Below the pieces are notes generated by a model that had not been told where the DNA came from, ran no database searches, and was given only the letters and a program-made list of their open reading frames with translations. Shown here in pieces: positions 25,436-32,899 of a DNA stretch of 32,899 nucleotides. Each line of letters begins with the position of its first letter. Position 1 is the first letter of the stretch. This DNA is from Candidatus Thioglobus sp. (lineage in GTDB: Bacteria; Pseudomonadota; Gammaproteobacteria; Arenicellales; UBA868), in assembly GCA_004212795.1 (NCBI GenBank), contig SHBR01000021.1, positions 1-32,899 on the forward strand, in the 5' to 3' direction. The position numbers were made by a program, and so were the translations under genes.

Positions 25436-26647
25436 TCAAAAACCTCGTGATAACGGGCCTTCCACCGGCTCTAACCATCTCCGTAAGGGGAAGACCGCTG
25501 CGATTAAAAAGACCCCAAGTAATGCCAAGGCAACGAGGCTCAAATCAAAGTTTCCGTTAAGTGCAAAGAGGCTACCCAGTAGAATCGGTCCGCCCACTCC
25601 TCCAATTTCTGCAGCGGCAAAGAAAAATCCACCTGCAGTCCCCGCTCGTCGCTCTCCTACTTCCGGTACCTCCACCAGTGTTAGTAACAATACGGTCATC
25701 ATTGATCCGGCTGCGATTCCTTCAAACACAAGAGTCATTAATAAAATTAAACCGGTTGGTTGAAATAACAAAAGTGTGCTTGCAGCAACCGAGGCTGAAA
25801 AAAGAACGATAAGAATATGAAAACGTCTTCTGCCGGTAGCTAAGCGAGGCAAGGTTAACGCACTCAAGATCCCAACACCAACCGGCACTGCCGCCCATAA
25901 GCTTGCCTGATCAGCGGTTAACCCCAACTGTTTAAGGATTTCGACTAACCAGTTTCCCATGCCATGGTTTATCCCGAATACAGCGATGCTCATCACCAAA
26001 ATAAGTTGAACTGCGGGGATACGAAGCATGCTCTTCAGGTTTACAAATACCTCCCGAACAAATCCCGACTCGGACCGATACCTCTGTTCATGTCTCGCCA
26101 CCCACAGCCAAAAACTACCCGCCGCAAGGCCCGTTAAGCCCCACAATTGAAGTAGTCGTTGCCAGTTACCGTCCATCATGGGCAATAAAATGGGTTGAGT
26201 CGCCAGAAGTGCAATCATCGCGCCCACACCCGGGCCTGAAATATAAATACCCATCGCGAATCCTCTTTGGGATCCGGTAAAATTTTCACTGACAACTTTC
26301 GGAGCGCCTGCCGATATCAAAGGGCCTCCAATGCCAAACAACGACACGGCCAGCAGCAATTCAACGTAAGTATCCGCATACCCCCGAAGAATCCCCGAGA
26401 CCCCGATCACCAAAGCCCCAACTGCAAGACCCCATTTTGCTCCGATTCGATCAAGAAGAAGGCCGCCCGGGATTGCGGCAAAAAGATAGAGAAACTGCCA
26501 GGCCGCCATAATGGTGCCCATCGCCGCGTGGGAGAATCGAAGACTGCTTTCAATCTCGTCGACGAGTGGCGCCAGACTTGCCATTGACAAACCAAAACTC
26601 ATGTAGAGGAACCAGACACCCGCTAGTTTCCACCATCGATTTGTCAT
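25436..26647 (-). CDS. MFS transporter
   Basis: The 403-aa product has about twelve membrane helices and the MFS A-motif-like loop GGLLLDRIGAKWG (around 60-72). The general look (FGLSMASLAPLVDEIESSL, FGIGGPLISAGAPKVV) is that of the CynX/NimT or nitrate/anion-type MFS carriers. The ATG at 26647 is 4 bp after the stop of the DUF3726-like gene, so the 13-residue upstream extension is not needed. It is the last gene of the five-gene run starting with the DddP-like protein, and is the likely importer or exporter of that pathway's substrate. The substrate is unknown. Confidence 0.85.
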   Translation of the reverse strand: MTNRWWKLAGVWFLYMSFGLSMASLAPLVDEIESSLRFSHAAMGTIMAAWQFLYLFAAIPGGLLLDRIGAKWGLAVGALVIGVSGILRGYADTYVELLLAVSLFGIGGPLISAGAPKVVSENFTGSQRGFAMGIYISGPGVGAMIALLATQPILLPMMDGNWQRLLQLWGLTGLAAGSFWLWVARHEQRYRSESGFVREVFVNLKSMLRIPAVQLILVMSIAVFGINHGMGNWLVEILKQLGLTADQASLWAAVPVGVGILSALTLPRLATGRRRFHILIVLFSASVAASTLLLFQPTGLILLMTLVFEGIAAGSMMTVLLLTLVEVPEVGERRAGTAGGFFFAAAEIGGVGGPILLGSLFALNGNFDLSLVALALLGVFLIAAVFPLRRWLEPVEGPLSRGF

Positions 26648-26651
26648 GCCG

Positions 26652-27380
26652 CTAGTCAGAGTCGACGAGGCCTGCTCCAGCGCCAAATTTTAGGGACTGC
26701 TCGGTCTCCGACACCAACAATAAGGATGCAAACTGTTGCAAATTCTCAATGATACTGCGACTAACAGACAACCCGATCGCATCAATCTCTTGCAGATATC
26801 GTTCTTCTGACTCCCGGTCCAGCAGGATTTCCCCTCGTAAAAACGCATCACTCGAATCGATTGAGCTTACTTTCAAGCTATGAAGCCCTATTTCATCATC
26901 CGACTGTAATTGCTGACCAGCGTAAACCAGAATTTCTTTTTTTTTAGGTTGGCTTAAAAAATAAAGATCTGATGTGCTAGCAGATACTTCAGTTTCAATA
27001 TCAAGATCGCGACAGGACAGCGCGATCGCGGCCGCCGAGAGTGTTGGGCTATCGAGATTACGAAAAAAAAACTGCTCGCCAATGGAAGGCCAGCCCAATT
27101 GAACAGCGTCTGCAAGTTGGGCACCGATATAGGCGCTGGATAAATTCCCCCCAGAACCCGATGAGCTTATTGCCGGATTCGATAGAGAGATAAATCCAGG
27201 GTCGGAATCCTTACTGGCCAAACCTTCAATTGCGTCTAGCGCCGCTTCGCCGCCAGCAAAACCGCAGGCCTGGAGCCAGACCGACGTTCGCGCCAAATCT
27301 TCACTAAGTCCCGGGGAGAGCCCAACACCTCTTCCCGCTTTCGTTAGAAGTGCTCTAAACTCCGTCGCTGATTGCCGCAT
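26652..27380 (-). CDS. DUF3726-like protein
   Basis: The 242-aa product starts with the segment FRALLTKAGRGVGLSPGLSEDLART, which I associate with the DUF3726 family; that is memory, not a search. It contains a Gly/Ser-rich stretch (SSSGSGGNLSS, around 83) and no recognisable catalytic motif, signal peptide or membrane helix. The ATG at 27380 comes 8 bp after the stop of the 575-aa gene; an upstream ATG at 27410 would overlap that gene by 22 bp. Function is unknown. It lies in a tight run with M24 and M19 homologues and an MFS carrier. Confidence 0.65.
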   Translation of the reverse strand: MRQSATEFRALLTKAGRGVGLSPGLSEDLARTSVWLQACGFAGGEAALDAIEGLASKDSDPGFISLSNPAISSSGSGGNLSSAYIGAQLADAVQLGWPSIGEQFFFRNLDSPTLSAAAIALSCRDLDIETEVSASTSDLYFLSQPKKKEILVYAGQQLQSDDEIGLHSLKVSSIDSSDAFLRGEILLDRESEERYLQEIDAIGLSVSRSIIENLQQFASLLLVSETEQSLKFGAGAGLVDSD

Positions 27381-27388
27381 TACCGCAG

Positions 27389-29116
27389 TCAAGGCAGCGT
27401 GGGTAGCCACCAGTCATCCGTTAAATCTCCATCCAACTCTTCCGGTAACGGTGCGCCTTGAAACATCGTTATTCGGGTCCAAAGAGCTGATTTTGGATCA
27501 AACTTAGCGGCGCCAAAATTCGCAAGCTTGAATCGCAGGATGTCGAGTGGCGAAGTACCCTCGGCGATCAAATTGTCCTGGATCTCCCCGTAAGGTAAAT
27601 CAGAAAGAGATTGAGCTCGCCTCACTAAATGCCTGAATTCGGGATTTGCAATCAGAAACTCTGCAAGACTCACAGACTGATCGAATGCCGCCAAGCCGGC
27701 TTTCAGCGCGGCCATATCTCGAGCAATCGCGACGGGCATTTCCTTATCCGCTCCCGGCTCCTCACGTCGACGACCAAAACGGGGTTCAAGTTTATTTTCA
27801 GAGACATACCAGAAATGTGTATTTTCTGCGTCTCTAGAAAAGTCATACTGATCGACCCAAGCATACTGCTTATCGAACTGTTCTCGGAATTCTCCTACCG
27901 TCATTGCAACATCAATTCTTCGTTTCTCACATGAATGAAAGGACTTTTCAAGATCCTCGACACATTCAGGATATGTTTCGATAAGTAACGCAACCAGCAA
28001 CTCTTGGGCATCAATGCCAAACTCCATTTCACTCCTTCGAACCATATCATCCCAAAACCGCTCACAAAGATCGGACGATGAACCATTAGACAACCAACTC
28101 AGGAGAGTCTTAACATCCTCCCCGAGCCGGTGATTCCTTGATTGATACTCCAAGTCGCCCGAATGCCATTGCTCAAGATGACCAAGAACGCGTTGCGCCA
28201 GCGCGGTAGCACGATCAATACTTGCTTGTGACACGGAGTCGAGCGCACGCACTCTTGCGAGCGCAGTTTCACGAGCGTTAAACCACTCGTGAAATAACTC
28301 CGGATGACTCACAACAAAGGGCGCCATCCCAAGACCCGTTGCGTTACCAATACCTAACGCGCGTTTGAGTTCAGGCTTGAGCCTGACCGCCTTATCGGGG
28401 GCTCGACATTGCGCGATATGATCCAACTGATCCACAGTGAAAAGACGGATCAAATAGACCGTTAACATCTCAATCTGAAACGAGTTTTTAGCCTCCTCAC
28501 GCCAGTTAATTCTGGAGCGATCGCTGATACCAAACTTGCCATTCCCATAAACCGCCGTGGTTCGCATGAGGTATCCAACCTCTAGAAGTTTATCTGCATC
28601 GGGTTGATCACCTTCCGCTAAACAACTACAAACATATTCGAACAACCGCATACTCCGGTTAGCTCGAGAAATAACTAAATCGGTTGCCTCAAAGCGTCCT
28701 GCTTCTTGATGCGGTGCATTATCAGCAAGGCGCTCTAGATCACCTTCTGTTGGCTTCCCGTCAAACAGAACAAATGCGGCGTCCCATGCCGACGCAATTA
28801 CACGGTCGGTACGCTGGTGGTCAGCGAGCGGATTGGCAAAAGCCGCCAGAGAATATTGACGATCAGGCGTATGCACCTCATAAACCGCTCGACCATAACC
28901 CGCAACATCCAGATCAAAACGCACTCTCTGAATCTTCCACATCTCTTCTTTCATTCGCCTGAGCAAAAGCCGCATAAAACTCAATCGAGTTGGGAATGCA
29001 GCTCCCATCCGATCCATCCGGCACACCATTTCTGGCGGTCGCAGAGGCACGGTGTCCGAAAAAAAACCGGTACTCACGGCCCCTTTTTTGGTCAACATTT
29101 CAACGTCGGGATTCAT
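27389..29116 (-). CDS. 575-aa conserved-looking protein of unknown function
   Basis: I do not recognise this 575-aa protein. It looks cytoplasmic: no signal peptide, no membrane helix, and a mainly helical, charged sequence. Possible landmarks are RVRFDLDVAGYGRAVYEV (around 63-80), ANPLADHQRTDRVIASAWDAAF, AVYGNGKFGISDR, GIGNATGLGMAPFVVSHP and the C-terminal SPLDILRFKLANFGAAKFDP. The Gly-rich GNATGLGM segment could be a ligand-binding loop. An AGGAG lies about 14 bp before the ATG at 29116. It starts 24 bp after the M19-like gene and is followed within 8 bp by the DUF3726-like gene, so it is clearly part of the same operon. Confidence 0.75.
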   Translation of the reverse strand: MNPDVEMLTKKGAVSTGFFSDTVPLRPPEMVCRMDRMGAAFPTRLSFMRLLLRRMKEEMWKIQRVRFDLDVAGYGRAVYEVHTPDRQYSLAAFANPLADHQRTDRVIASAWDAAFVLFDGKPTEGDLERLADNAPHQEAGRFEATDLVISRANRSMRLFEYVCSCLAEGDQPDADKLLEVGYLMRTTAVYGNGKFGISDRSRINWREEAKNSFQIEMLTVYLIRLFTVDQLDHIAQCRAPDKAVRLKPELKRALGIGNATGLGMAPFVVSHPELFHEWFNARETALARVRALDSVSQASIDRATALAQRVLGHLEQWHSGDLEYQSRNHRLGEDVKTLLSWLSNGSSSDLCERFWDDMVRRSEMEFGIDAQELLVALLIETYPECVEDLEKSFHSCEKRRIDVAMTVGEFREQFDKQYAWVDQYDFSRDAENTHFWYVSENKLEPRFGRRREEPGADKEMPVAIARDMAALKAGLAAFDQSVSLAEFLIANPEFRHLVRRAQSLSDLPYGEIQDNLIAEGTSPLDILRFKLANFGAAKFDPKSALWTRITMFQGAPLPEELDGDLTDDWWLPTLP

Positions 29117-29140
29117 AATCTTGCTATTTTCTCCTACAGC

Positions 29141-30124
29141 CTACGGCTGCGCGGGGCCAAATGACTTCTCAAAGAAACGCAGCCAATTATCTCCCATGAC
29201 GGCGCTGACCGCGGAATCGTTCAGGCCGACTTTCTTCAATCCTGCTCTTAGCGACGGGAAGTCTCGGTTATCTTTAAACCAAGCCGGTTGATCGGGAAAT
29301 CCAGGCGATGCCTTGGATCCCTCACCGAAATCCTTCTCACGGGTCCAACGGCCATTTCTCATCCACTCGACCACGCTATCAGGCTGGTCCTGACAAAGGT
29401 CTGAGCCAATTCCGATATGATCAATTCCCATGTCCTCCGCTGTGTCTGCAATCATCTGACAGAAACTGTCCAACGTGCACGCGCTACCTGCAGCCAGATG
29501 ATGAGGATAAAGCGAAAATCCGATCATGCCGCCGGACTCCGATAATGCACGAAGGACTAAATCTGATTTGTTGCGCAAGGCGGGATGCCAACGCGATGGA
29601 TTCGCATGAGTAACGGCAATAGGTCGTGTGGAGCACTCTATCGCCTCCAATGTCGACCGCTCCGCAGAGTGGCTCATATCAACGACCAAACCTACTCTAT
29701 TCATTTCTGCGATAACCTGCTTTCCCATTCGGGTGATGCCTGGATCATCTGCCTCGTAACATCCAGTCGCCAATAACGACTGATTATTATACGAAAGCTG
29801 CATAAATCGAGCCCCGAGCTGATGGCAGATCTCAACCAGATCAATATCTGATTCAATCGGAGAACAATTCTGAAACCCGTAAAAAATCGCGGTTTTATCT
29901 GTTTCGTGTGCACGCAAAACATCTTCTGCGGTCCGCCCCGGCTGAATCATATCGCTGTACTGATCAAACAAGCGATTCCATTGCGAGATTCGATCAACCG
30001 TCTGACGAAAATCTTCGTGATAAGCAATCGTGACATGGACCGCATCCAGACCCCCCTCACGCATCTGCTCAAAAATATCGCGTGACCAGTTACAGTATTG
30101 CAAGCAATCAATGGTGATATTCAT
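29141..30124 (-). CDS. Membrane dipeptidase (M19)-like protein with altered metal site
   Basis: The 327-aa protein has the M19 amidohydrolase barrel. Metal ligands recognisable from renal dipeptidase are E124 (GCYEADDPG), H152 (VDMSHSAE), H173 (AVTHANPS) and D242 in GIGSDLCQ. The N-terminal HxD pair that completes the binuclear zinc site in true dipeptidases is missing. The equivalent segment reads TIDCLQYCNWSR, with two cysteines. No signal peptide is present, so it is probably cytoplasmic. It may hydrolyse a non-peptide amide or lactone-type substrate, or use one metal. It lies 21 bp after the DddP-like gene and 24 bp before the 575-aa gene. Confidence 0.82.
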   Translation of the reverse strand: MNITIDCLQYCNWSRDIFEQMREGGLDAVHVTIAYHEDFRQTVDRISQWNRLFDQYSDMIQPGRTAEDVLRAHETDKTAIFYGFQNCSPIESDIDLVEICHQLGARFMQLSYNNQSLLATGCYEADDPGITRMGKQVIAEMNRVGLVVDMSHSAERSTLEAIECSTRPIAVTHANPSRWHPALRNKSDLVLRALSESGGMIGFSLYPHHLAAGSACTLDSFCQMIADTAEDMGIDHIGIGSDLCQDQPDSVVEWMRNGRWTREKDFGEGSKASPGFPDQPAWFKDNRDFPSLRAGLKKVGLNDSAVSAVMGDNWLRFFEKSFGPAQP

Positions 30125-30145
30125 TAAGCAATCGCCGTCGAGATG

Positions 30146-31390
30146 TTAAAGCCAGTCAATTTCAAAATCGAGGGTAGACATTCGCTCTGTTCCGGTCTCC
30201 GTGATGATAACCTGTTCTTCAAGTTTCACACCTTCACGCCCCCCGACCGACCCGATAAATGACTCTACACAAAGCACCATCCCGGGCTCCACGGTTCCTT
30301 CATAACCTCGGGCATCCAGATCTGCCTCGTGCTTAATGCTGGGATACTCATCCGCAAGACCCACACCATGCATCAGCGACGGATAACGTTGCGACAGGTA
30401 CTCCTCCGGGATAGGCCAACAATCCCTCGATACATCATGGAATGTTCGACCGGGTTGAAGCGCGGCAATATTGGTCTCAATTTGCTCATAAGCGGCTGAA
30501 TATAAACGCCGCTGTTCGTCACTAGGGCGGTCTCCACACAACCAAGAGCGGGAAATATCCGAGCAATATCCGTACGGCCCAATCAGATCCGTATCAAAAC
30601 TGACAAGGTCATTTCTTTCGATAGGTCGCATCGAACATTCTCTGAACCATGGATTGGTTCGCGGACCTGACGACAACAGACGCGTCTCTATCCATTCACC
30701 CCCCAATCGGATATTTGTCTCATGGAGTTTTGCCCAAAGCGCATTTTCAGTAATACCTGGCTCAAGCGCAGCTTTCATCGAGAGGCATCCCGCCTCACAG
30801 ACTGCCATCGATGCACGCATTAACTCCAATTCCCCAGCAGATTTTATCGAGCGCGCCCTTTCGCACACACCTTCGCCTTCAATCAAAATCAAACCCCGAT
30901 CTCGAAGCGCATCACAGGCTGGGAACGATAAACGGTCAACGCCCAGCACCCGGTCATCACCGCAATGGGTTTTCATTAGATCATCTATTTGATCTGCAAA
31001 AATCTTTACCCGATCAGGGCCATTAGGTCCGGCCGAAAAGAAATAAAAAGATGGGATCACCCGGTATTCATCTATTTCCGGTAAACCCTCGGCGAGGTGG
31101 GGATGATTTGCATAGTCAAACAGCACAACCGGCCCGTTCTGGGCAATAAACACACATCGCGTCTCATAGTGCGAGCACCACACTTGCATGTTGGTCGCAT
31201 CCGTCGCGTACCGGGTATTGATTTGATCAAATAAGAGTAACCCGGCAACATCGTGCTTAGCCATTGATAATCGAAGGCTTGATAATCGATCTTGCCGAAC
31301 GGTGTCGAGATCAACCGGCGCATGACTGAATTCCATCGCCCCGTGTTGACGAGGCGTCCGTTCGGTGCATTTTTCAGATTCAATTGTCAT
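30146..31390 (-). CDS. dddP: M24-fold enzyme closely resembling DMSP lyase DddP
   Basis: This 414-aa protein has an N-terminal creatinase-like domain (about 30-180, with RYATDATNMQVW) and a C-terminal pita-bread domain. Metal ligands are D266, D268, D278, H341, E376 and E391. Their spacing reproduces, within one residue, those I recall for DddP of Ruegeria lacuscaerulensis (D295, D297, D307, H371, E406, E421). The lyase-associated Tyr and Asp fall at Y336 and D347, as Tyr366 and Asp377 do. Aminopeptidase P has a different H-to-E spacing. DddP cleaves dimethylsulfoniopropionate to dimethyl sulfide and acrylate. The local genes are not the usual DMSP genes, so another substrate for a DddP-like enzyme is possible. 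It is the first gene of the run. Confidence 0.72.
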   Translation of the reverse strand: MTIESEKCTERTPRQHGAMEFSHAPVDLDTVRQDRLSSLRLSMAKHDVAGLLLFDQINTRYATDATNMQVWCSHYETRCVFIAQNGPVVLFDYANHPHLAEGLPEIDEYRVIPSFYFFSAGPNGPDRVKIFADQIDDLMKTHCGDDRVLGVDRLSFPACDALRDRGLILIEGEGVCERARSIKSAGELELMRASMAVCEAGCLSMKAALEPGITENALWAKLHETNIRLGGEWIETRLLSSGPRTNPWFRECSMRPIERNDLVSFDTDLIGPYGYCSDISRSWLCGDRPSDEQRRLYSAAYEQIETNIAALQPGRTFHDVSRDCWPIPEEYLSQRYPSLMHGVGLADEYPSIKHEADLDARGYEGTVEPGMVLCVESFIGSVGGREGVKLEEQVIITETGTERMSTLDFEIDWL

Positions 31391-31531
31391 GTTCGGAATT
31401 TCTTATGGTGGTTTAAGACCATTCTAGTAGAAATAATCGATTTCCCGAATAGTCAGCATCTGGAATGATGTGTATCGATCGAACAACTGTGGAAGACGCT
31501 TTTTAACTGAAAAACGAAGTGGGGAATAATG

Positions 31532-32899
31532 CTAGAAGGAAGATCGCCCAACGAGCAGAAACTGCGGGTCAAGCACCTGGGGCCTGGATCCAACTATCTG
31601 AGATTGAAGGGAAAGATAAGCACCAATATCGAATTGATCCGTCCAGGGCATTCGATATCCGACTTCCACTAATCCCTCGATCCCGCTAGCCGCAAAATTA
31701 ATTCGATCCTGATATCGCAAAATTCGGTTGTTTGAATCGATCCCGTAAGCAATATCAACGTCAGCAGACCCGGAGTTGATGTTGAGCGGTTGGGCGATTG
31801 TTAGCGAAACGCTGTCTCCGAGTTTAAAGACCTCACGAGTACTCAAACCCAACATCCAAGCACTGGAGACCAAGTCGGAAAAATTACTCAAAGATGAACC
31901 AGTCTCAGCGTTCACCTCGGTATACCCTCCAGTCACCGAACCGACTAACGCGGTTTGAGCCGAAAGCATTCGATAGCCTGAAAATCTAAGGAATCGTGTT
32001 TCGGCATGATCAACGGCAAATGGACCGCTCGCGGTCCCACCAAAAAGACTCTTGCCCTCTGATAACCACCCACCCTCAATAGTGGCACCGAAATCTCCTA
32101 ACTTGACGTGCGAGGCCGCCGTGATTTGGGACCCTTGATAATTGTTGTCACTCGTATCATCTATGTCTGAATATCTTAGATCAAAGCCTACGCCAGGCGT
32201 GGCTTCAAAAGCGATCAGGCTATGGATGCCATCAGCATCATAGTCACCTAGATGGATTGTGCTTTTCAAGAAACTGCTCGGATTTAAAAATCCTTTCGAT
32301 GACATCGCAAGGAAGGGGTCAGAACCAGTCTTTGGAAGCACCCCAAACCCGAGGTGACTCTGCAGTCCTTGATCATTCAGGGAGCTGACAAGTAATACAG
32401 GATCTGTCGTCTGATCCTTATTAAATTGAGGGGGCGTATACGAAAAGATTTGATGAGCAGATGATTGGCCAATCAAGGCGGGTGTCTTCTCACGCTGCCA
32501 ATCAGCATAAAATGAACGAGCTGAATTTATTGCGCCTTGCTCTTTCAGTGAGTCTGAAAGATTCCAATTAAAATCCCGATTAAACTGATCAAAAACCAAA
32601 ACGCTGTCAAAAAATCCGCTTCCTTTTAACGCATTGAAAAGGGGTGCTCCAACGGTAAGCCTGTGCAAAGAGACCTCTGTTGAATCGACATCATCATCGC
32701 TCGGCTCTTCTTCTTCGGTGGGCTCGGCTGGACTCTCTGTCCCTGCAGTCGACGGGGTATATACGAGCCCGATGGGCGAATAAGCTCTTGTGGGATTAAT
32801 TTTTCCCCAGCCATATTTGGCATCTACTCCAGGCGCACCCATATCGGTCGCTGTTCGCTTGATGACTGCAACAATCTCCTCAGCTCTCAGATCTGGCCA
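31532..32899 (-). CDS. Subtilisin-family autotransporter, C-terminal part
   Basis: The frame is open to the window edge, so the 5' end is missing; about 455 residues are visible. It begins with the tail of a peptidase S8 catalytic domain (EEIVAVIKRTATDMGAPG, then YGWGKINPTRAY). An acidic, Pro/Thr-rich linker follows (TEEEEPSDDDVDSTE). The remaining 380 residues have alternating hydrophobic strands and end in Phe (VGRSSF), as expected of an outer-membrane beta barrel. It is probably a secreted or surface-displayed serine protease of the type V system. The catalytic triad cannot be checked here. It has its own 3' end, 141 bp upstream of the dddP-like gene's start. Confidence 0.82.
   Translation of the reverse strand, partial: WPDLRAEEIVAVIKRTATDMGAPGVDAKYGWGKINPTRAYSPIGLVYTPSTAGTESPAEPTEEEEPSDDDVDSTEVSLHRLTVGAPLFNALKGSGFFDSVLVFDQFNRDFNWNLSDSLKEQGAINSARSFYADWQREKTPALIGQSSAHQIFSYTPPQFNKDQTTDPVLLVSSLNDQGLQSHLGFGVLPKTGSDPFLAMSSKGFLNPSSFLKSTIHLGDYDADGIHSLIAFEATPGVGFDLRYSDIDDTSDNNYQGSQITAASHVKLGDFGATIEGGWLSEGKSLFGGTASGPFAVDHAETRFLRFSGYRMLSAQTALVGSVTGGYTEVNAETGSSLSNFSDLVSSAWMLGLSTREVFKLGDSVSLTIAQPLNINSGSADVDIAYGIDSNNRILRYQDRINFAASGIEGLVEVGYRMPWTDQFDIGAYLSLQSQIVGSRPQVLDPQFLLVGRSSF

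Noticed and set aside
30146-31390. Annotation as Xaa-Pro aminopeptidase or ectoine hydrolase
   Set aside because: The H-to-E and E-to-E ligand spacings (35 and 15) fit DddP and not aminopeptidase P, and no ectoine genes are nearby.
1-32899. CRISPR array, prophage or insertion sequence
   Set aside because: No regularly spaced repeats, transposase, integrase or phage structural genes were seen on either strand.

Overview
The window reads as chromosomal DNA from a gammaproteobacterium, probably marine. The ccmCDEFHI block, the trpS-scpA-scpB-rluB block and the folK-pcnB pair are arrangements I associate with Gammaproteobacteria. The marine guess rests on methylated-amine enzymes at the left and a DMSP-lyase-like (DddP-like) protein at the right. 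I see no phage, insertion sequence, integrase or CRISPR array. Genes are densely packed and every gap is below 300 bp.

Left third (1-10.5 kb), accessory metabolism. Four minus-strand genes in transcription order are a small SAM methyltransferase, a trimethylamine/dimethylamine-dehydrogenase-type iron-sulfur flavoprotein, a phosphoethanolamine-N-methyltransferase-like enzyme and an agmatinase-family ureohydrolase cut by the window edge. Together they suggest handling of methylated amines or guanidino compounds. Then come an EamA/DMT exporter, an NTF2-like protein, a DUF3303-like protein, a class III aminotransferase resembling glutamate-1-semialdehyde aminomutase, an AMP-forming acyl-CoA ligase and an AlkB-like 2-oxoglutarate/Fe(II) oxygenase.

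Middle (10.7-24.7 kb), housekeeping. A tightly overlapping cytochrome c maturation operon runs ccmC-D-E-F-H-I, with ccmA, ccmB and ccmG absent. It converges on argD. metC and a HugZ-like flavin/heme protein follow on the plus strand. The minus-strand blocks pcnB-folK and trpS-scpA-scpB-rluB cover poly(A) polymerase, folate synthesis, tRNA-Trp charging, chromosome condensation and rRNA modification. A plus-strand tRNA-Glu with anticodon CTC sits next to pcnB.

Right third (24.8-32.9 kb), the most unusual part. Three tiny membrane-protein genes form a coupled minus-strand cluster. Upstream of them lies a compact five-gene minus-strand run: DddP-like M24 protein, M19 dipeptidase-like protein lacking the usual N-terminal HxD ligands, a 575-aa protein of unknown family, a DUF3726-like protein and an MFS transporter. 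This is my best candidate for an undescribed system, perhaps uptake and cleavage of a DMSP-like or other small zwitterionic compound. The window ends in a subtilisin-family autotransporter whose 5' end lies outside.
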